Part shown: positions 15,782-23,902 of the stretch, in pieces
How the letters are laid out: the number at the start of each line of letters is the position of its first letter
Numbering within the stretch: the stretch's first letter is position 1
Notes under the pieces: generated by a model
Told to the model about the DNA's origin: nothing
Seen by the model: only the letters and a program-made list of their open reading frames with translations
The model's database searches: none
Made by a program: the position numbers and the translations under genes
NCBI RefSeq assembly: GCF_008326305.1
Contig: NZ_BIXY01000077.1
Span: forward strand, 1-35,388
Source of the DNA: Dictyobacter arantiisoli
Lineage (GTDB): Bacteria; Chloroflexota; Ktedonobacteria; Ktedonobacterales; Ktedonobacteraceae
Direction of reading: 5' to 3'
DNA: 35,388 bases

Positions 15782-17132
15782 GTGTGACCATGTTTGGTTC
15801 AGCGCCTGTGTCGTATTTGGGATGTCCGGCGTGTGGGAAGCCGGCTGACTGCGGCGCGAAGGTCTGTGGCTGATCGGAGGCGTGCAGATCGGGCGGGAAA
15901 GGAGCAGATTGCTCAACCAGCGTCTGATAGGATGGTAACATCTGTCCCGCGTTGAAGGAGACTGCGGCCACGACCTTGCCCTGTCGCCCATAGACGGCGG
16001 TAAAACGGCGCATCCCAAACGATGCCTGCGTGATGACGACCTGATCCGCGACCGTCGGCAGGCCCACTGACTTGATACTGGCCCCAAACATGCTTGACCA
16101 GAAATTGGGCATATGAGTATGTGGACGATAATCAAAGGAAGGATTGAGCATATTATGGGCCGCCGTCTCAGCCTGGTCTATCGCATTGCCCCAATGCTCG
16201 ACCGCCAGCAATTCCTCCTCATAGTGAAACAGAGGATGCGGCCAGCGCGCAATATCGCCTGCCACAAAGATATTCTCGACCACATCCCCTTTATTGTCCA
16301 GTGCGCGACAATAGGTATCACATACCACACCACGCTCATCAGCCGAGAGATTCGCCTTGAACAGCCATTCGACATTGCGCAAAGCGCCCAGCGCGATCAC
16401 CGCGACATCCGCCTCAACCGTTGAGCCATCCGACAACTGCGCTCCCCGCAAGCGCCCCTGTCCATTCCCTTCCAGCGCCGTCACCACCGTATTCACACGC
16501 AAATCCACTCCGTATTTGCGCTGCTCCCGCGCCACAATACTTCCAATCGTTGTGCCCAGCGCGCCGCCCAGCGGAGCAGGTCCTCGCTCGGCCAGCGTGA
16601 CCTCTAATCCCAGATCCCGACAGACCGAGGCTACCTCGCTGCCGATAAAGCCACCGCCCACCACCAATACGCGCTGGGGCTTCTGGGACAATAGCTTGTA
16701 GAGCTTGCTGGCATCATCGCGATTGCGCACCGAGCAAACTCCCTCTAATGCCGCCTCATCCGCATCGGGCCAGGGGCGAGCGCGTGTTCCCGTCGCGATC
16801 AGCAGATAATCAAAATCAGCCGTCTGACCATCCGCCAGCACCACCTGCCGCTTCAGCATATCCAGGCGTTTGGCTGGAACACCCAGCAGCCAGCGCGCAT
16901 CCAACTTCACCTGAACGGGCAGCGTAATATGATCCACCGGCAACCAGCCTGACAGCACCTGTTTGGAGAGGGGAGGCCGATCATAGGGAGGATAGGGCTC
17001 ATCCCCGATCAGGGTCAACTGGCCGCTAAAGCCCTCCAGGCGCAACGTCTCGGCGGCCCGTAAACCAGCCAGAGACGCCCCCACAATCACAATGCGTCTG
17101 GGAGCCGTCACCTCATCAATACGATTAGCCAT
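15777..17132 (-). CDS. FAD-dependent ferredoxin reductase of the P450 system
   Basis: This 451-residue flavoprotein resembles rhodocoxin/putidaredoxin reductases. It has the FAD motif IVIVGASLAGLRAAETL at the N-terminus with the family run PYPPYDRPPLSK, the NAD(P) motif VLVVGGGFIGSEVASV near 153, and IFVAGDIARWPHP as the second FAD contact. It should pass electrons from NAD(P)H to the adjacent ferredoxin. The ATG overlaps the ferredoxin stop by 8 bp (ATGGCTAA), with AAGGTG upstream, so translation is coupled. The C-terminus carries about 30 extra polar residues after the reductase domain. Its stop lies within the last tandem repeat unit. Confidence 0.92.
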   Translation of the reverse strand: MANRIDEVTAPRRIVIVGASLAGLRAAETLRLEGFSGQLTLIGDEPYPPYDRPPLSKQVLSGWLPVDHITLPVQVKLDARWLLGVPAKRLDMLKRQVVLADGQTADFDYLLIATGTRARPWPDADEAALEGVCSVRNRDDASKLYKLLSQKPQRVLVVGGGFIGSEVASVCRDLGLEVTLAERGPAPLGGALGTTIGSIVAREQRKYGVDLRVNTVVTALEGNGQGRLRGAQLSDGSTVEADVAVIALGALRNVEWLFKANLSADERGVVCDTYCRALDNKGDVVENIFVAGDIARWPHPLFHYEEELLAVEHWGNAIDQAETAAHNMLNPSFDYRPHTHMPNFWSSMFGASIKSVGLPTVADQVVITQASFGMRRFTAVYGRQGKVVAAVSFNAGQMLPSYQTLVEQSAPFPPDLHASDQPQTFAPQSAGFPHAGHPKYDTGAEPNMVTP

Positions 17133-17361
17133 GCTGCTGCACCTTCTGTTCTAACGCCTCATACGCTTCATCCTCTATCCCTATACTGATCGCCTGTACC
17201 GGACACGCCTTCGCGGCGCGCAACACCTGTTCGTCCAGATCATCCTCAGGAGCATAATTGTATTCCAGGGACTCGCCATTATGGAAGCGAAACACCGTGG
17301 GGGCGGCATAACAGCACTGCCCATAACTCTGGCAACGATTCAAATCAACAACAACTCTCAT
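17125..17361 (-). CDS. Ferredoxin with C-x2-Y-x2-C cluster motif
   Basis: This 78-residue ferredoxin has cluster ligands C10, C16 and C53 (the last followed by Pro). The place of the second Cys of a standard C-x2-C-x2-C motif is taken by Tyr13, and C17 directly follows C16. Such ferredoxins usually carry a [3Fe-4S] cluster and are often encoded beside P450 genes in actinobacteria and relatives. The start at 17361 has AGGAGG about 10 bp upstream. It is the first gene of the P450 operon and overlaps the reductase gene by 8 bp. It should carry electrons from the reductase to the P450. Confidence 0.92.
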   Translation of the reverse strand: MRVVVDLNRCQSYGQCCYAAPTVFRFHNGESLEYNYAPEDDLDEQVLRAAKACPVQAISIGIEDEAYEALEQKVQQHG

Positions 17362-17432
17362 TAACCAACATCCTCCTCAAGTGCGCGATTGACTGACAGC
17401 CGCCACGCCGCTCAAGCATAGAGAAACACGAT

Positions 17433-17458
17433 AGCTCATGCTTACGACTACATGAGCT
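17433..17458. promoter_or_regulatory. Inverted repeat upstream of the ferredoxin/P450 operon
   Basis: AGCTCATG (17433-17440) and CATGAGCT (17451-17458) are perfect inverted arms with centres about 18 bp apart, 72-97 bp before the ferredoxin start. The spacing suits a dimeric repressor or activator. The rest of 17362-17714 shows no convincing gene. Confidence 0.4.
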
Positions 17459-17714
17459 TCCATCGACATCTATGAATGTACAGCAAGCATACTACGATCA
17501 ATCCACAAAACGAGGGAAAATGTCAAATAGCAAGCATGGCCGCACAACCCAGGGTCCGTTTTTAAAGGGAACCGAACCCATTTGCCGCGCGACCATGCTC
17601 GCACATAACCAGAAACGCATCTCCAGCATATGGAGGTGAGGAGCAAGCAAGAGGTCAGTGCAGATGCTCGGGATCTCACCCCTCACTTGCCCGCAGAGAG
17701 GATCTACTCACACG

Positions 17715-18221
17715 CTAGTCGTCGTGATGACAGTGTCTGTGCTGATGAAAGAAACTGTGATCGAACTCGAATTGTTTCTGGAATTGGTCCTGGTCCTGGT
17801 ATTGTTTCTGGTAATTGTACTGGTACGGGTTCGACGATGACGTGACATAGATGTCGTTTTTGTTGTAGTTTACAGGGTCGCCTCTATGTTCTTCGTCATC
17901 AACCTTCTTAAAGCATTTGGCTTCAAGTGAACCATATTCGTATTCAATTTTACATTTAGCGAAAAATTCCCAGTCTGGCCCATAGGGATTCCACTCGCTG
18001 TCTCCACTCGTTGTGGGTCCAGTCGAGATGGGCGCACCTGTTGTGGGTCCAGTCGAGATGGGCGCACCTGTTGTGGGTGCACCCGGTCCGATGGGAAAGA
18101 TGTCCTTATGGATTGAAGTTGCCGCACTCGCGGGGTTAGCCAGTGCTGCCAGGGCTCCCATGCTAAGCATAGTCGTCCCAATGACTGTTACGATTGCCTT
18201 CTTCATCGAAACCTTTTTCAT
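17715..18221 (-). CDS. Secreted Q/Y/H-rich protein of unknown function
   Basis: This 168-residue protein has a clear signal peptide: KK-rich N-terminus, hydrophobic core, and a cleavage site after NPASA. The mature part begins with a Pro/Thr/Gly linker containing two identical PTTGAPISTG repeats, followed by a middle with two Cys (AKCKIEYEYG, EAKCFKK) that may form a disulfide. The tail is low-complexity, rich in Gln, Tyr, Phe and Asp, and ends in HQHRHCHHDD, which could bind metal ions. The start at 18221 has AGGGA upstream; an ATG five codons later is also possible. No family is recognised. A surface or spore-coat role is possible but unproven. Confidence 0.8.
   Translation of the reverse strand: MKKVSMKKAIVTVIGTTMLSMGALAALANPASAATSIHKDIFPIGPGAPTTGAPISTGPTTGAPISTGPTTSGDSEWNPYGPDWEFFAKCKIEYEYGSLEAKCFKKVDDEEHRGDPVNYNKNDIYVTSSSNPYQYNYQKQYQDQDQFQKQFEFDHSFFHQHRHCHHDD
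18011..18075. repeat. 30-bp direct repeat inside the secreted-protein gene
   Basis: Two exact 30-bp units at 18011-18040 and 18041-18070, plus the start of a third, encode the PTTGAPISTG repeats. Exact identity suggests a recent slippage-type expansion and possible length variation between strains. Confidence 0.85.
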
Positions 18222-18554
18222 GTTCGTTCCCTTTCTCTTTTGGCTTAAGCATCAGATGACTCAATGCAAGCGCTCATATCTTTCTGACCCTTGCAAAACA
18301 CCAGTGCAATTCTGTATGCGCCAGGAATGCGACCATAGCGCGATCTCATTCTACATATGAGTTCTTGCATCTGAGCTGATAATGAGAGTCCTTTGTATTT
18401 CTTTTAACTCTCCTTAACAGTATAAGAAGAACCTGAAATAACTTTAGTAAAATTATGGATGTACAAATATATAATTAAAAAAGGAAACAACAATTTTAAT
18501 AGAATAATCTGTCTGGACGCCTGTATCCTGTGGCAGAACATTCCAATGCTCTTC

Positions 18555-18650
18555 TTGTCGCACCTTCGGCGCGAGGAGAGGAAGATGTGCGAGGACACTT
18601 CGCGCTCCGGCAATGGGCTTGCCGCCCCTTGCATCCCCACGTGCTGTCAG
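18555..18650. repeat. Possible diverged relative of the 3060-3240 repeat
   Basis: The order CACCTTCGGCGCGAGGAGAG, GAAGATGTG, GGACAC, CTCCGGCAATGGGCT and CCCCTTGCATCCCC follows the nirD-narK units. The hairpin GGCAA-TGGGC-TTGCC replaces the GGGGGAC stem. The rest of 18222-18683 is AT-rich and shows no gene. Confidence 0.35.
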
Positions 18651-18683
18651 AACTGGAAAACCCTGATCCCGTACTATGCTGTG

Positions 18684-18713
18684 TTGGCGGGATGATCATT
18701 TTTCGGGTAGAAT
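18684..18713 (+). promoter_or_regulatory. Promoter of the thiolase gene
   Basis: TTGGCG (18684-18689), an 18-bp spacer and TAGAAT (18708-18713). The predicted start near 18720 leaves a short leader containing the AGGAG site used by the thiolase. Confidence 0.55.
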
Positions 18714-18754
18714 AGGGAAAGAGATGAGTTCATATGCAAAGGAGCAGGAAAAAC

Positions 18755-19972
18755 ATGGAAGAGGCTGTGATTGTTTCGGCACTGCGTACGCCGATTGGTC
18801 GCTATGGCGGAGCCCTCAAGGATGTGCGGCCCGATGATCTGGCGGCATTGGTGATTGCCGCGGCGGTGGAGCGCGCCGGTATCGATGCGGATTGTATTGA
18901 GGATGTCATTCTGGGTGCCGCGAACCAGGCGGGCGAGGATAATCGCAATGTGGCTCGGATGGCTCTCCTGCTGGCGGGATTGCCATTACATGTGGCGGGC
19001 CAGACGGTGAATCGTCTCTGTGGATCAGGCTTGCAGGCAATCAATAGCGCGGCCCAGGCGCTCCAGGCGGGCGCGGGTATCGCGTATGTGGCAGGAGGCG
19101 TGGAGAGTATGACGCGGGCACCGTTTGTGCTGAGCAAAGCCGCCAGCGCCTTCAGCCGCAACACGGAACTCTATGATACAACCATGGGCTGGCGCTTCGT
19201 GAATCCCCGCCTCGCCGAGCAGCATTATCCTTATAGCATGGGCGAGACGGCGGAAAATATCGCGGAAACCTACCAGATCAGTCGTGAAGAGCAGGATGCC
19301 TTTGCGCTCCATAGCCATCAACGAGCCTGCGCGGCCCGCGATGCCGGTCGCTTTCAAGCTGAAATTCTGCCGGTTCCCCTGCCTGGATCAGACAACGAGC
19401 CGCATAGCATGACGATGGATGAGCAGCCACGCGCCGCTACCTCGCTCGCTAAACTTGCCACCTTGAAACCCGCCTTTCGTCCACGTGGAAGCGTCACCGC
19501 TGGCAATGCCTCCAGCCTCAACGACGGGGCCGCCGCCCTGGTTCTGATGTCCCACAGCGGCGCGCAAGATGCGGGCATCCGTCCACGGGCGCGCATTATC
19601 GCCTCAGCTGTCAGCGGGGTTGATCCTGCCTATATGGGACTGGGGCCCATCACGGCGACCCGCAAAGCCCTCCAACGAGCGGGATTGCGGCTGGAGGATA
19701 TCGATCTGATCGAGCTCAATGAAGCCTTTGCCGTCCAGGCCATCCAATGTATCCGCGAACTCGATCTCAATCCCGAACGTGTCAACGTCAATGGAGGAGC
19801 CATCGCCCTGGGCCATCCCCTTGGCTGTAGTGGTGCCCGACTGGTTGTGACGCTGCTCCACGAACTCGAACGCCGCCAGGCCCGCTATGGACTCGCCACG
19901 ATGTGTATCGGCGTCGGGCAGGGCATCGCCACCATCATTGAGCGGATCGACACCAGGATCAGCAACCGCTAA
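18755..19972 (+). CDS. Acetyl-CoA acyltransferase (thiolase)
   Basis: This 405-residue thiolase has the acyl-accepting Cys89 in [10 protein letters not shown], the LNEAFAVQ segment, the His of [16 protein letters not shown] and the second active Cys in TMCIGVGQG. It joins or splits acyl-CoA units: either fatty-acid or aromatic-acid breakdown, or acetoacetyl-CoA synthesis. The sequence alone does not decide; it resembles the degradative beta-ketoadipyl/acetyl-CoA acetyltransferase group. I chose the ATG at 18755, with AGGAG 10 bp upstream, over 18734. It stands alone; no other beta-oxidation gene is nearby. Confidence 0.94.
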   Translation: MEEAVIVSALRTPIGRYGGALKDVRPDDLAALVIAAAVERAGIDADCIEDVILGAANQAGEDNRNVARMALLLAGLPLHVAGQTVNRLCGSGLQAINSAAQALQAGAGIAYVAGGVESMTRAPFVLSKAASAFSRNTELYDTTMGWRFVNPRLAEQHYPYSMGETAENIAETYQISREEQDAFALHSHQRACAARDAGRFQAEILPVPLPGSDNEPHSMTMDEQPRAATSLAKLATLKPAFRPRGSVTAGNASSLNDGAAALVLMSHSGAQDAGIRPRARIIASAVSGVDPAYMGLGPITATRKALQRAGLRLEDIDLIELNEAFAVQAIQCIRELDLNPERVNVNGGAIALGHPLGCSGARLVVTLLHELERRQARYGLATMCIGVGQGIATIIERIDTRISNR

Positions 19973-19987
19973 CAAATCAAGTAACAA

Positions 19988-20232
19988 CACCCTTCACAGG
20001 TAATACCGCTTAAACAACGAGAATGACGATGGAGAAGTGTAGGTGCGTGCCGAGGTCGCAACCGAGGTGCGCTTTCCCGTTCCTCGTACGAACATCCCGC
20101 CCGTAGGCCATTCCCACTATCAGGGAACAGTGCAGAGCGTTGGGGCGAGAGAGTCCGTACGAGCAAGGGAGCATTGACCTGCGCTTACGCTCCGTGCAAT
20201 GCCTCCGTTTTTCCTCATGATTCTCGTTATTT
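19988..20232. repeat. Composite R1 element: inverted pair with matching ends
   Basis: An R1 copy on the minus strand (19988-20116) faces a variant copy, R1b, on the plus strand (20133-20232). The outer ends are inverted repeats: TAAACAACGAGAATGACG at the left and ATGATTCTCGTTATTTGG at the right. The middle holds CCCGTAGGCCATTCCC and GAGCGTTGGGGCGAG. The composite of about 245 bp fills the gap between two convergent genes and looks like a MITE. No other gene is seen in 19973-20251. Confidence 0.75.
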
Positions 20233-20251
20233 GGTGTTTTAAATGAACAGG

Positions 20252-21235
20252 CTAGAGTTGGCCGATGAGGCGCATGAGGTGTTGCAATTCGCTGTCGGCC
20301 TGCTGTACGGCGATGGGCAGGATGAGGAGTTCGTTCAGGCCAGATGCGAGCAGTTCTTTGAAGCGGTCAGCGATGGCGCTATCAGTGCCGGAGATGACCA
20401 GGCTGCTGATCAGGTCATCGGACATGACGCCACCCTCACCAACGGGGAAACCAGATTCGGCGAACATGTGGGCATAGAAGGGAAGATGCCCGTAGTAGCT
20501 AATCTGTTTACGGGTGGCTTCGATGACTGCAGGACGGTCTTCATTGACGGCAACCAGGACATGTGCGACGAGTGGTGGAACCGGGCGTCCATGTGCACGG
20601 GCCGAGGCTTGCAGGATTGGCAGGCTGGTCTTTAACAGGTAGGGGGTGGGGCAGAGCCAGGGGAGCGCGCCATCGGATATTTCACCGGCTAGCCTGAAGG
20701 CGTTCTCACCCAGAGCTGAAGTCAAAATGGGAATTTTCGCGGTACGTTCCAGCTTTGCTTTCACGGTAAAGTAGGTTCCCTGATGATCGACCTGTCCTTC
20801 CCAGAGGGCTGCACGCACAATATTGATGTATTCGCGCAGATGATCCAGTGGCTTGACCATCGGTATCCCATAGACGCCTTCAATGATGGGGCGATGGCTG
20901 GAGCCAATACCCAGGCGGAGACGTCCCGGAGCCAGATCATCCAGTGCCAGAGCCTGTCCGGCCATCGTCAAAGGATGCCGGGGATAGGTGGGGATAATTG
21001 AGCTTCCCAGGCGAATCGATTTCGTTTGGATGGCGACGGCGGCGAAGGCGGTGAGTGTATCCCCTGTCAAAGGAGACTGGGTACTCCAGATCTGACGCAC
21101 GCCAGCTTCTTCAGCCGCAACGGCTTTCTTCGTAAGCGTTGCAGCATTGGAATCATTCAACACCAGACCCACACGCTCACGCACTGGAAGCTGATCTGCT
21201 ACCTCAGCGGTATAAATGGATGTATTTGTCTGCAT
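20252..21235 (-). CDS. LLM-class flavin/F420-dependent oxidoreductase
   Basis: This 327-residue protein has the luciferase-like monooxygenase TIM-barrel fold. Visible family segments are VGLVLNDSNAATL, AAEEAGVRQIWSTQ, the run TYPRHPLTMAGQALALDDLAPGRLRLGIGSSH, and PILTSALGENAFRLAGEISDGALPW. Enzymes with this pattern (F420-dependent reductases such as the TIGR03564-like group) use F420 or FMN; the substrate is unknown. The ATG at 21235 has AGGAT 7 bp upstream. It is transcribed away from coaA across a gap holding palindrome element H1. A PPOX protein of F420 type occurs at 29.7 kb. Confidence 0.88.
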   Translation of the reverse strand: MQTNTSIYTAEVADQLPVRERVGLVLNDSNAATLTKKAVAAEEAGVRQIWSTQSPLTGDTLTAFAAVAIQTKSIRLGSSIIPTYPRHPLTMAGQALALDDLAPGRLRLGIGSSHRPIIEGVYGIPMVKPLDHLREYINIVRAALWEGQVDHQGTYFTVKAKLERTAKIPILTSALGENAFRLAGEISDGALPWLCPTPYLLKTSLPILQASARAHGRPVPPLVAHVLVAVNEDRPAVIEATRKQISYYGHLPFYAHMFAESGFPVGEGGVMSDDLISSLVISGTDSAIADRFKELLASGLNELLILPIAVQQADSELQHLMRLIGQL

Positions 21236-21265
21236 GATCTATCCTATCTACCTTTCTAATACTTA

Positions 21266-21475
21266 CAATGTGTCTGATTCCCATCCCCAGCGAGATCTTG
21301 CTGCTCACCTGCTGGCAGGTGTGTGCGCCTGCGTCCTTTTTAGTATGTGCTGTAGAAAAGGTTCGAAGAACCTTTTCTACAGCACATACTAAAAATCTGT
21401 TTGAGCACCATTGGTGCGAAAACTCATGCGCCAGGATGGCGAAGACTATGGGAAACAAACACTTTGTTAGAAACT
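21266..21475 (+). repeat. Palindrome element H1
   Basis: The element shows AATGTGTC at its left end, GATCTTGCTGCTC, a small hairpin CACCTGC-TG-GCAGGTG, a perfect palindrome with 28-bp arms (21337-21364 and 21368-21395, loop GAA), then TCTGTTTGAGCACC-ATT-GGTGCGAAAAC and ACACTTTGTTAGAAAC. It aligns with H2 (27636-27847) over about 200 bp. Because it lies between divergent genes it is not a simple terminator. Besides it, 21236-21783 shows no gene. Confidence 0.85.
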
Positions 21476-21783
21476 TAACATGAAAATTGTGTATTCTCTC
21501 TATCCACATAACCAATCAAATAGCATAATTATTCCATAGAAAAGCAGTCACAAGAAAAGCAGTCACAGGGCCATCTCAGAAAGCATCGCCATTCACAATC
21601 GATCTCAACCGCCCTTGCGGAAAACACGAGAGCGTGTAGAATACAAGCAGATGCGATCCATGCTTATCTTGAAAAGAATGACTACGTTGAAAGAAGGAGT
21701 TCTTGCCGCACACCAGATCCAGATCCACTGGCTGCTATCCCGATGCAGATATCACTGGGTGCCACAGAACAGAATATATCAGT

Positions 21784-22725
21784 ATGTCGAATGATCTTAC
21801 ACGCTATCTTTCATTTACACGCGAGGAGTGGGCCGGGCTGCGCGCCAATACGCCGCTGACACTCTCAGAGCGCCGTCTGAAATCCCTGAGCAGTCTCAAT
21901 GACCGTATATCCTTACACGAGGTCGAGATGATCTATCTGCCGCTCTCGCGCCTGCTCAACCTCTATGTCTCGGCCACCAGACAACTGCACGGCTCGACGG
22001 CGACCTTTCTCGGCCATCGTGCGCCCCAGGTTCCCTATGTCATTGGGATCGCTGGCAGCGTGGCCGTTGGCAAGAGCACGACCGCGCGCCTCTTACAAGA
22101 ACTGATTGCCGCGTGGCCTGAGCATCCCAGAGTAGACCTGATCACAACCGACGGTTTTTTGCGTCCCAACCGTATCCTCAAGGAGCGCGGCATTATGACG
22201 CGCAAAGGCTTCCCCGAAAGCTATGATGTACGCCGCCTGCTGCGTTTCATGGACGACGTGAAATCCGGTCGTCCGGCGGTCAGCGCCCCCATCTACTCGC
22301 ACCTTGTCTATGATATCGTGCCCGATTGCAACCAGATCATCGACCAGCCCGACATCCTGATCGTCGAGGGACTCAATGTCCTGCAAACCGGCGATGGACA
22401 GCCCAACAAGCAGCACAATCTCTTTGTCTCAGACTTCTTCGACTTCTCGATTTATGTCGATGCGCAGGAAGAGATCATCGAACGCTGGTATAGCGAGCGC
22501 TTCCTGACACTGCGCGAAACGGCCTTCCGCGATCCCTCATCCTACTTCACGCGCTACGCCACCCTCTCCACAGACGAGGCCATCGCCACCGCACGCGGCA
22601 TCTGGCAGCAAACCAATAGTCCCAACCTGCGCGAAAACATCCTCCCAACCCGGGAACGCGCCCACCTGATCCTGCATAAAGGACCCGACCACGCCATCGA
22701 GACCGTCAGGCTACGCAAACTCTAA
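21784..22725 (+). CDS. coaA: Pantothenate kinase, type I
   Basis: This 313-residue enzyme phosphorylates pantothenate, the first step of coenzyme A synthesis. It aligns closely from end to end with E. coli CoaA (about 316 residues): [25 protein letters not shown], the P-loop [70 protein letters not shown] and [16 protein letters not shown] chose the ATG at 21784 because the protein then starts just where the family does; an in-frame TTG at 21703 would add 27 unrelated residues. No good ribosome site precedes the ATG, so a leaderless or weakly initiated message is possible. It is monocistronic. Confidence 0.97.
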   Translation: MSNDLTRYLSFTREEWAGLRANTPLTLSERRLKSLSSLNDRISLHEVEMIYLPLSRLLNLYVSATRQLHGSTATFLGHRAPQVPYVIGIAGSVAVGKSTTARLLQELIAAWPEHPRVDLITTDGFLRPNRILKERGIMTRKGFPESYDVRRLLRFMDDVKSGRPAVSAPIYSHLVYDIVPDCNQIIDQPDILIVEGLNVLQTGDGQPNKQHNLFVSDFFDFSIYVDAQEEIIERWYSERFLTLRETAFRDPSSYFTRYATLSTDEAIATARGIWQQTNSPNLRENILPTRERAHLILHKGPDHAIETVRLRKL

Positions 22726-22727
22726 AC

Positions 22728-22890
22728 AACCACCCTTCACGGGCAATACGCTCAAATACCAGAAATGACGATGGAGAAGTGTAGGTGCGTGCCGAGGTCG
22801 CAACCGAGGTGCGCTTTCCCATCCATCGTACGATCATCACCCCTCAACGCCCATAAGCACCGTGTCAGAGCCATGGGCGAGATTTCAGTA
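22728..22890 (-). repeat. Dispersed R1 repeat copy with partial second half
   Basis: It starts with CACCCTTCACGGGCAATACG, continues through ATGACGATGGAGAAGTGTAG, GTGCGTGCCGAGGTCGCAAC and CGAGGTGCGCTTTCCCATCC to CGTACGATCATC. A worn second half follows (ATGGGCGAGATTTCAGTACG, 22874-22893). It begins directly after the coaA stop and may act in ending that transcript. Confidence 0.75.
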
Positions 22891-22934
22891 CGAGAATGGA
22901 TCCTAATAGGGTCGATTTTGTCCTGTTGAGGCGC

Positions 22935-22940
22935 TATAAT
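22935..22940 (+). promoter_or_regulatory. Probable -10 box of the DinB gene
   Basis: A perfect TATAAT lies at 22935-22940, with a weak -35 (TCGATT) 17 bp upstream. It overlaps the first in-frame ATG at 22939, which is why that ATG is probably not the start. Confidence 0.45.
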
Positions 22941-22983
22941 GGAACAATACAAACGTTATTTTACAAGGCAGAAGGAATATAAA

Positions 22984-23472
22984 TTGACAACAACAACCAA
23001 TTCACTATGGCCTTTTTACCAGGGATGGGATAACTATCAGCAGCATCTATTGCAGGCAATTCGGCCGCTGACGGATGAGCAGTTGAACTTGCGGGTCGCG
23101 CCCCAGCAACGCACAGTACATGAGATCACGGCCCATATCGTGGGAGCGCGGGCAGGCTGGTTCCATTTACACCTGGGCGAAGGCGACGCCACCATGGAAG
23201 ATCTGAGCCATTGGGATGATGAGGATGCGCCGATCCGCAGCACCAAAGAACTACTGCATGGCCTTGAAGCAACCTGGGCGATGATCGAAGATTGCCTGAA
23301 GCGCTGGAATCCAGCCAGCCTGAACGATAACTATATCCGCACACGAGACGGTGAGCACCGACCCATCACCCGCCAATGGATCATCTGGCACGTCCTCGAA
23401 CACGATCTCAACCATGGAGGCGAACTCTTTCTCACGCTCGGCACCCACGGCCACTGGGTTCCCGACCTCTAA
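22984..23472 (+). CDS. DinB-family protein
   Basis: This 162-residue protein has the four-helix DinB/YfiT-like fold. The three metal-binding histidines are visible: one in EITAHIVGARAGW and two in WHVLEHDLNHGGE. Family members include thiol-S-transferases and isomerases acting with bacillithiol or mycothiol; the role of this one is unknown. I chose the TTG at 22984 because GAAGGA lies 7 bp upstream; the ATG at 22939 overlaps a TATAAT box and gives a tail unlike the family. It stands alone between R1 repeats. Confidence 0.85.
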   Translation: MTTTTNSLWPFYQGWDNYQQHLLQAIRPLTDEQLNLRVAPQQRTVHEITAHIVGARAGWFHLHLGEGDATMEDLSHWDDEDAPIRSTKELLHGLEATWAMIEDCLKRWNPASLNDNYIRTRDGEHRPITRQWIIWHVLEHDLNHGGELFLTLGTHGHWVPDL

Positions 23473-23516
23473 ACACCATCAAAACCAACATACACGATTT
23501 TATCTGATGGAAAAAG

Positions 23517-23735
23517 TAGGTAGCGTACGAAGCGCAGCGCAGGCCAATGCGCCGTTCACGTACAACCATCTTGCCCCACCGCTCTGTATGTTCCCCGCAT
23601 GACTGTTGAGGTTGGAAGAGACCTGGGCTACGGGCGAGATGGGATCAGCCTACGGGTGAGTGTATCGTACGAGACGAGGAAAGCGCACCTCGGTTGCGAC
23701 CTCGGCACGCACCTACATCGCTCCCCTACTGCTTT
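23517..23735. repeat. Composite R1 element: R1b copy and R1 copy, inverted
   Basis: A worn R1b copy on the minus strand (23517-23601, with CGCAGCGCAGGCCAATGCGC and CTTGCCCCACCGCTCTG) faces a well-kept R1 copy on the plus strand (about 23650-23730, with GCGCACCTCGGTTGCGACCT). The pairing matches that at 19988-20232 in mirror image. Confidence 0.65.
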
Positions 23736-23831
23736 TGTGCACCATTCCTTATTCCACATATTTGAGCGCTTTGAGCGCAATTGCTCTTTACGGGTGGCGT
23801 CAAACCGAATATTCCGAACCATGCGATAATC

Positions 23832-23860
23832 TTGACATCTCATTTGCAAAAATATATATT
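23832..23860 (+). promoter_or_regulatory. Sigma-70-type promoter of the MFS gene
   Basis: TTGACA (23832-23837), a 17-bp spacer and TATATT (23855-23860). The predicted start near 23867 agrees with the GTG start at 23903. Confidence 0.7.
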
Positions 23861-23902
23861 TACATTCTTTGTGCATATGAACAGAGAGTCAGGAATAATT
23901 TC

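Noticed and set aside
17470-17686. Two small minus-strand frames between the ferredoxin and secreted-protein genes
   Set aside because: No ribosome sites, no domain features, and odd composition. I treat this stretch as non-coding.
21331-21400. H1 palindrome as a plain intrinsic terminator
   Set aside because: It lies between the divergent LLM and coaA genes, where no transcript should end, and it is part of a longer repeated element.
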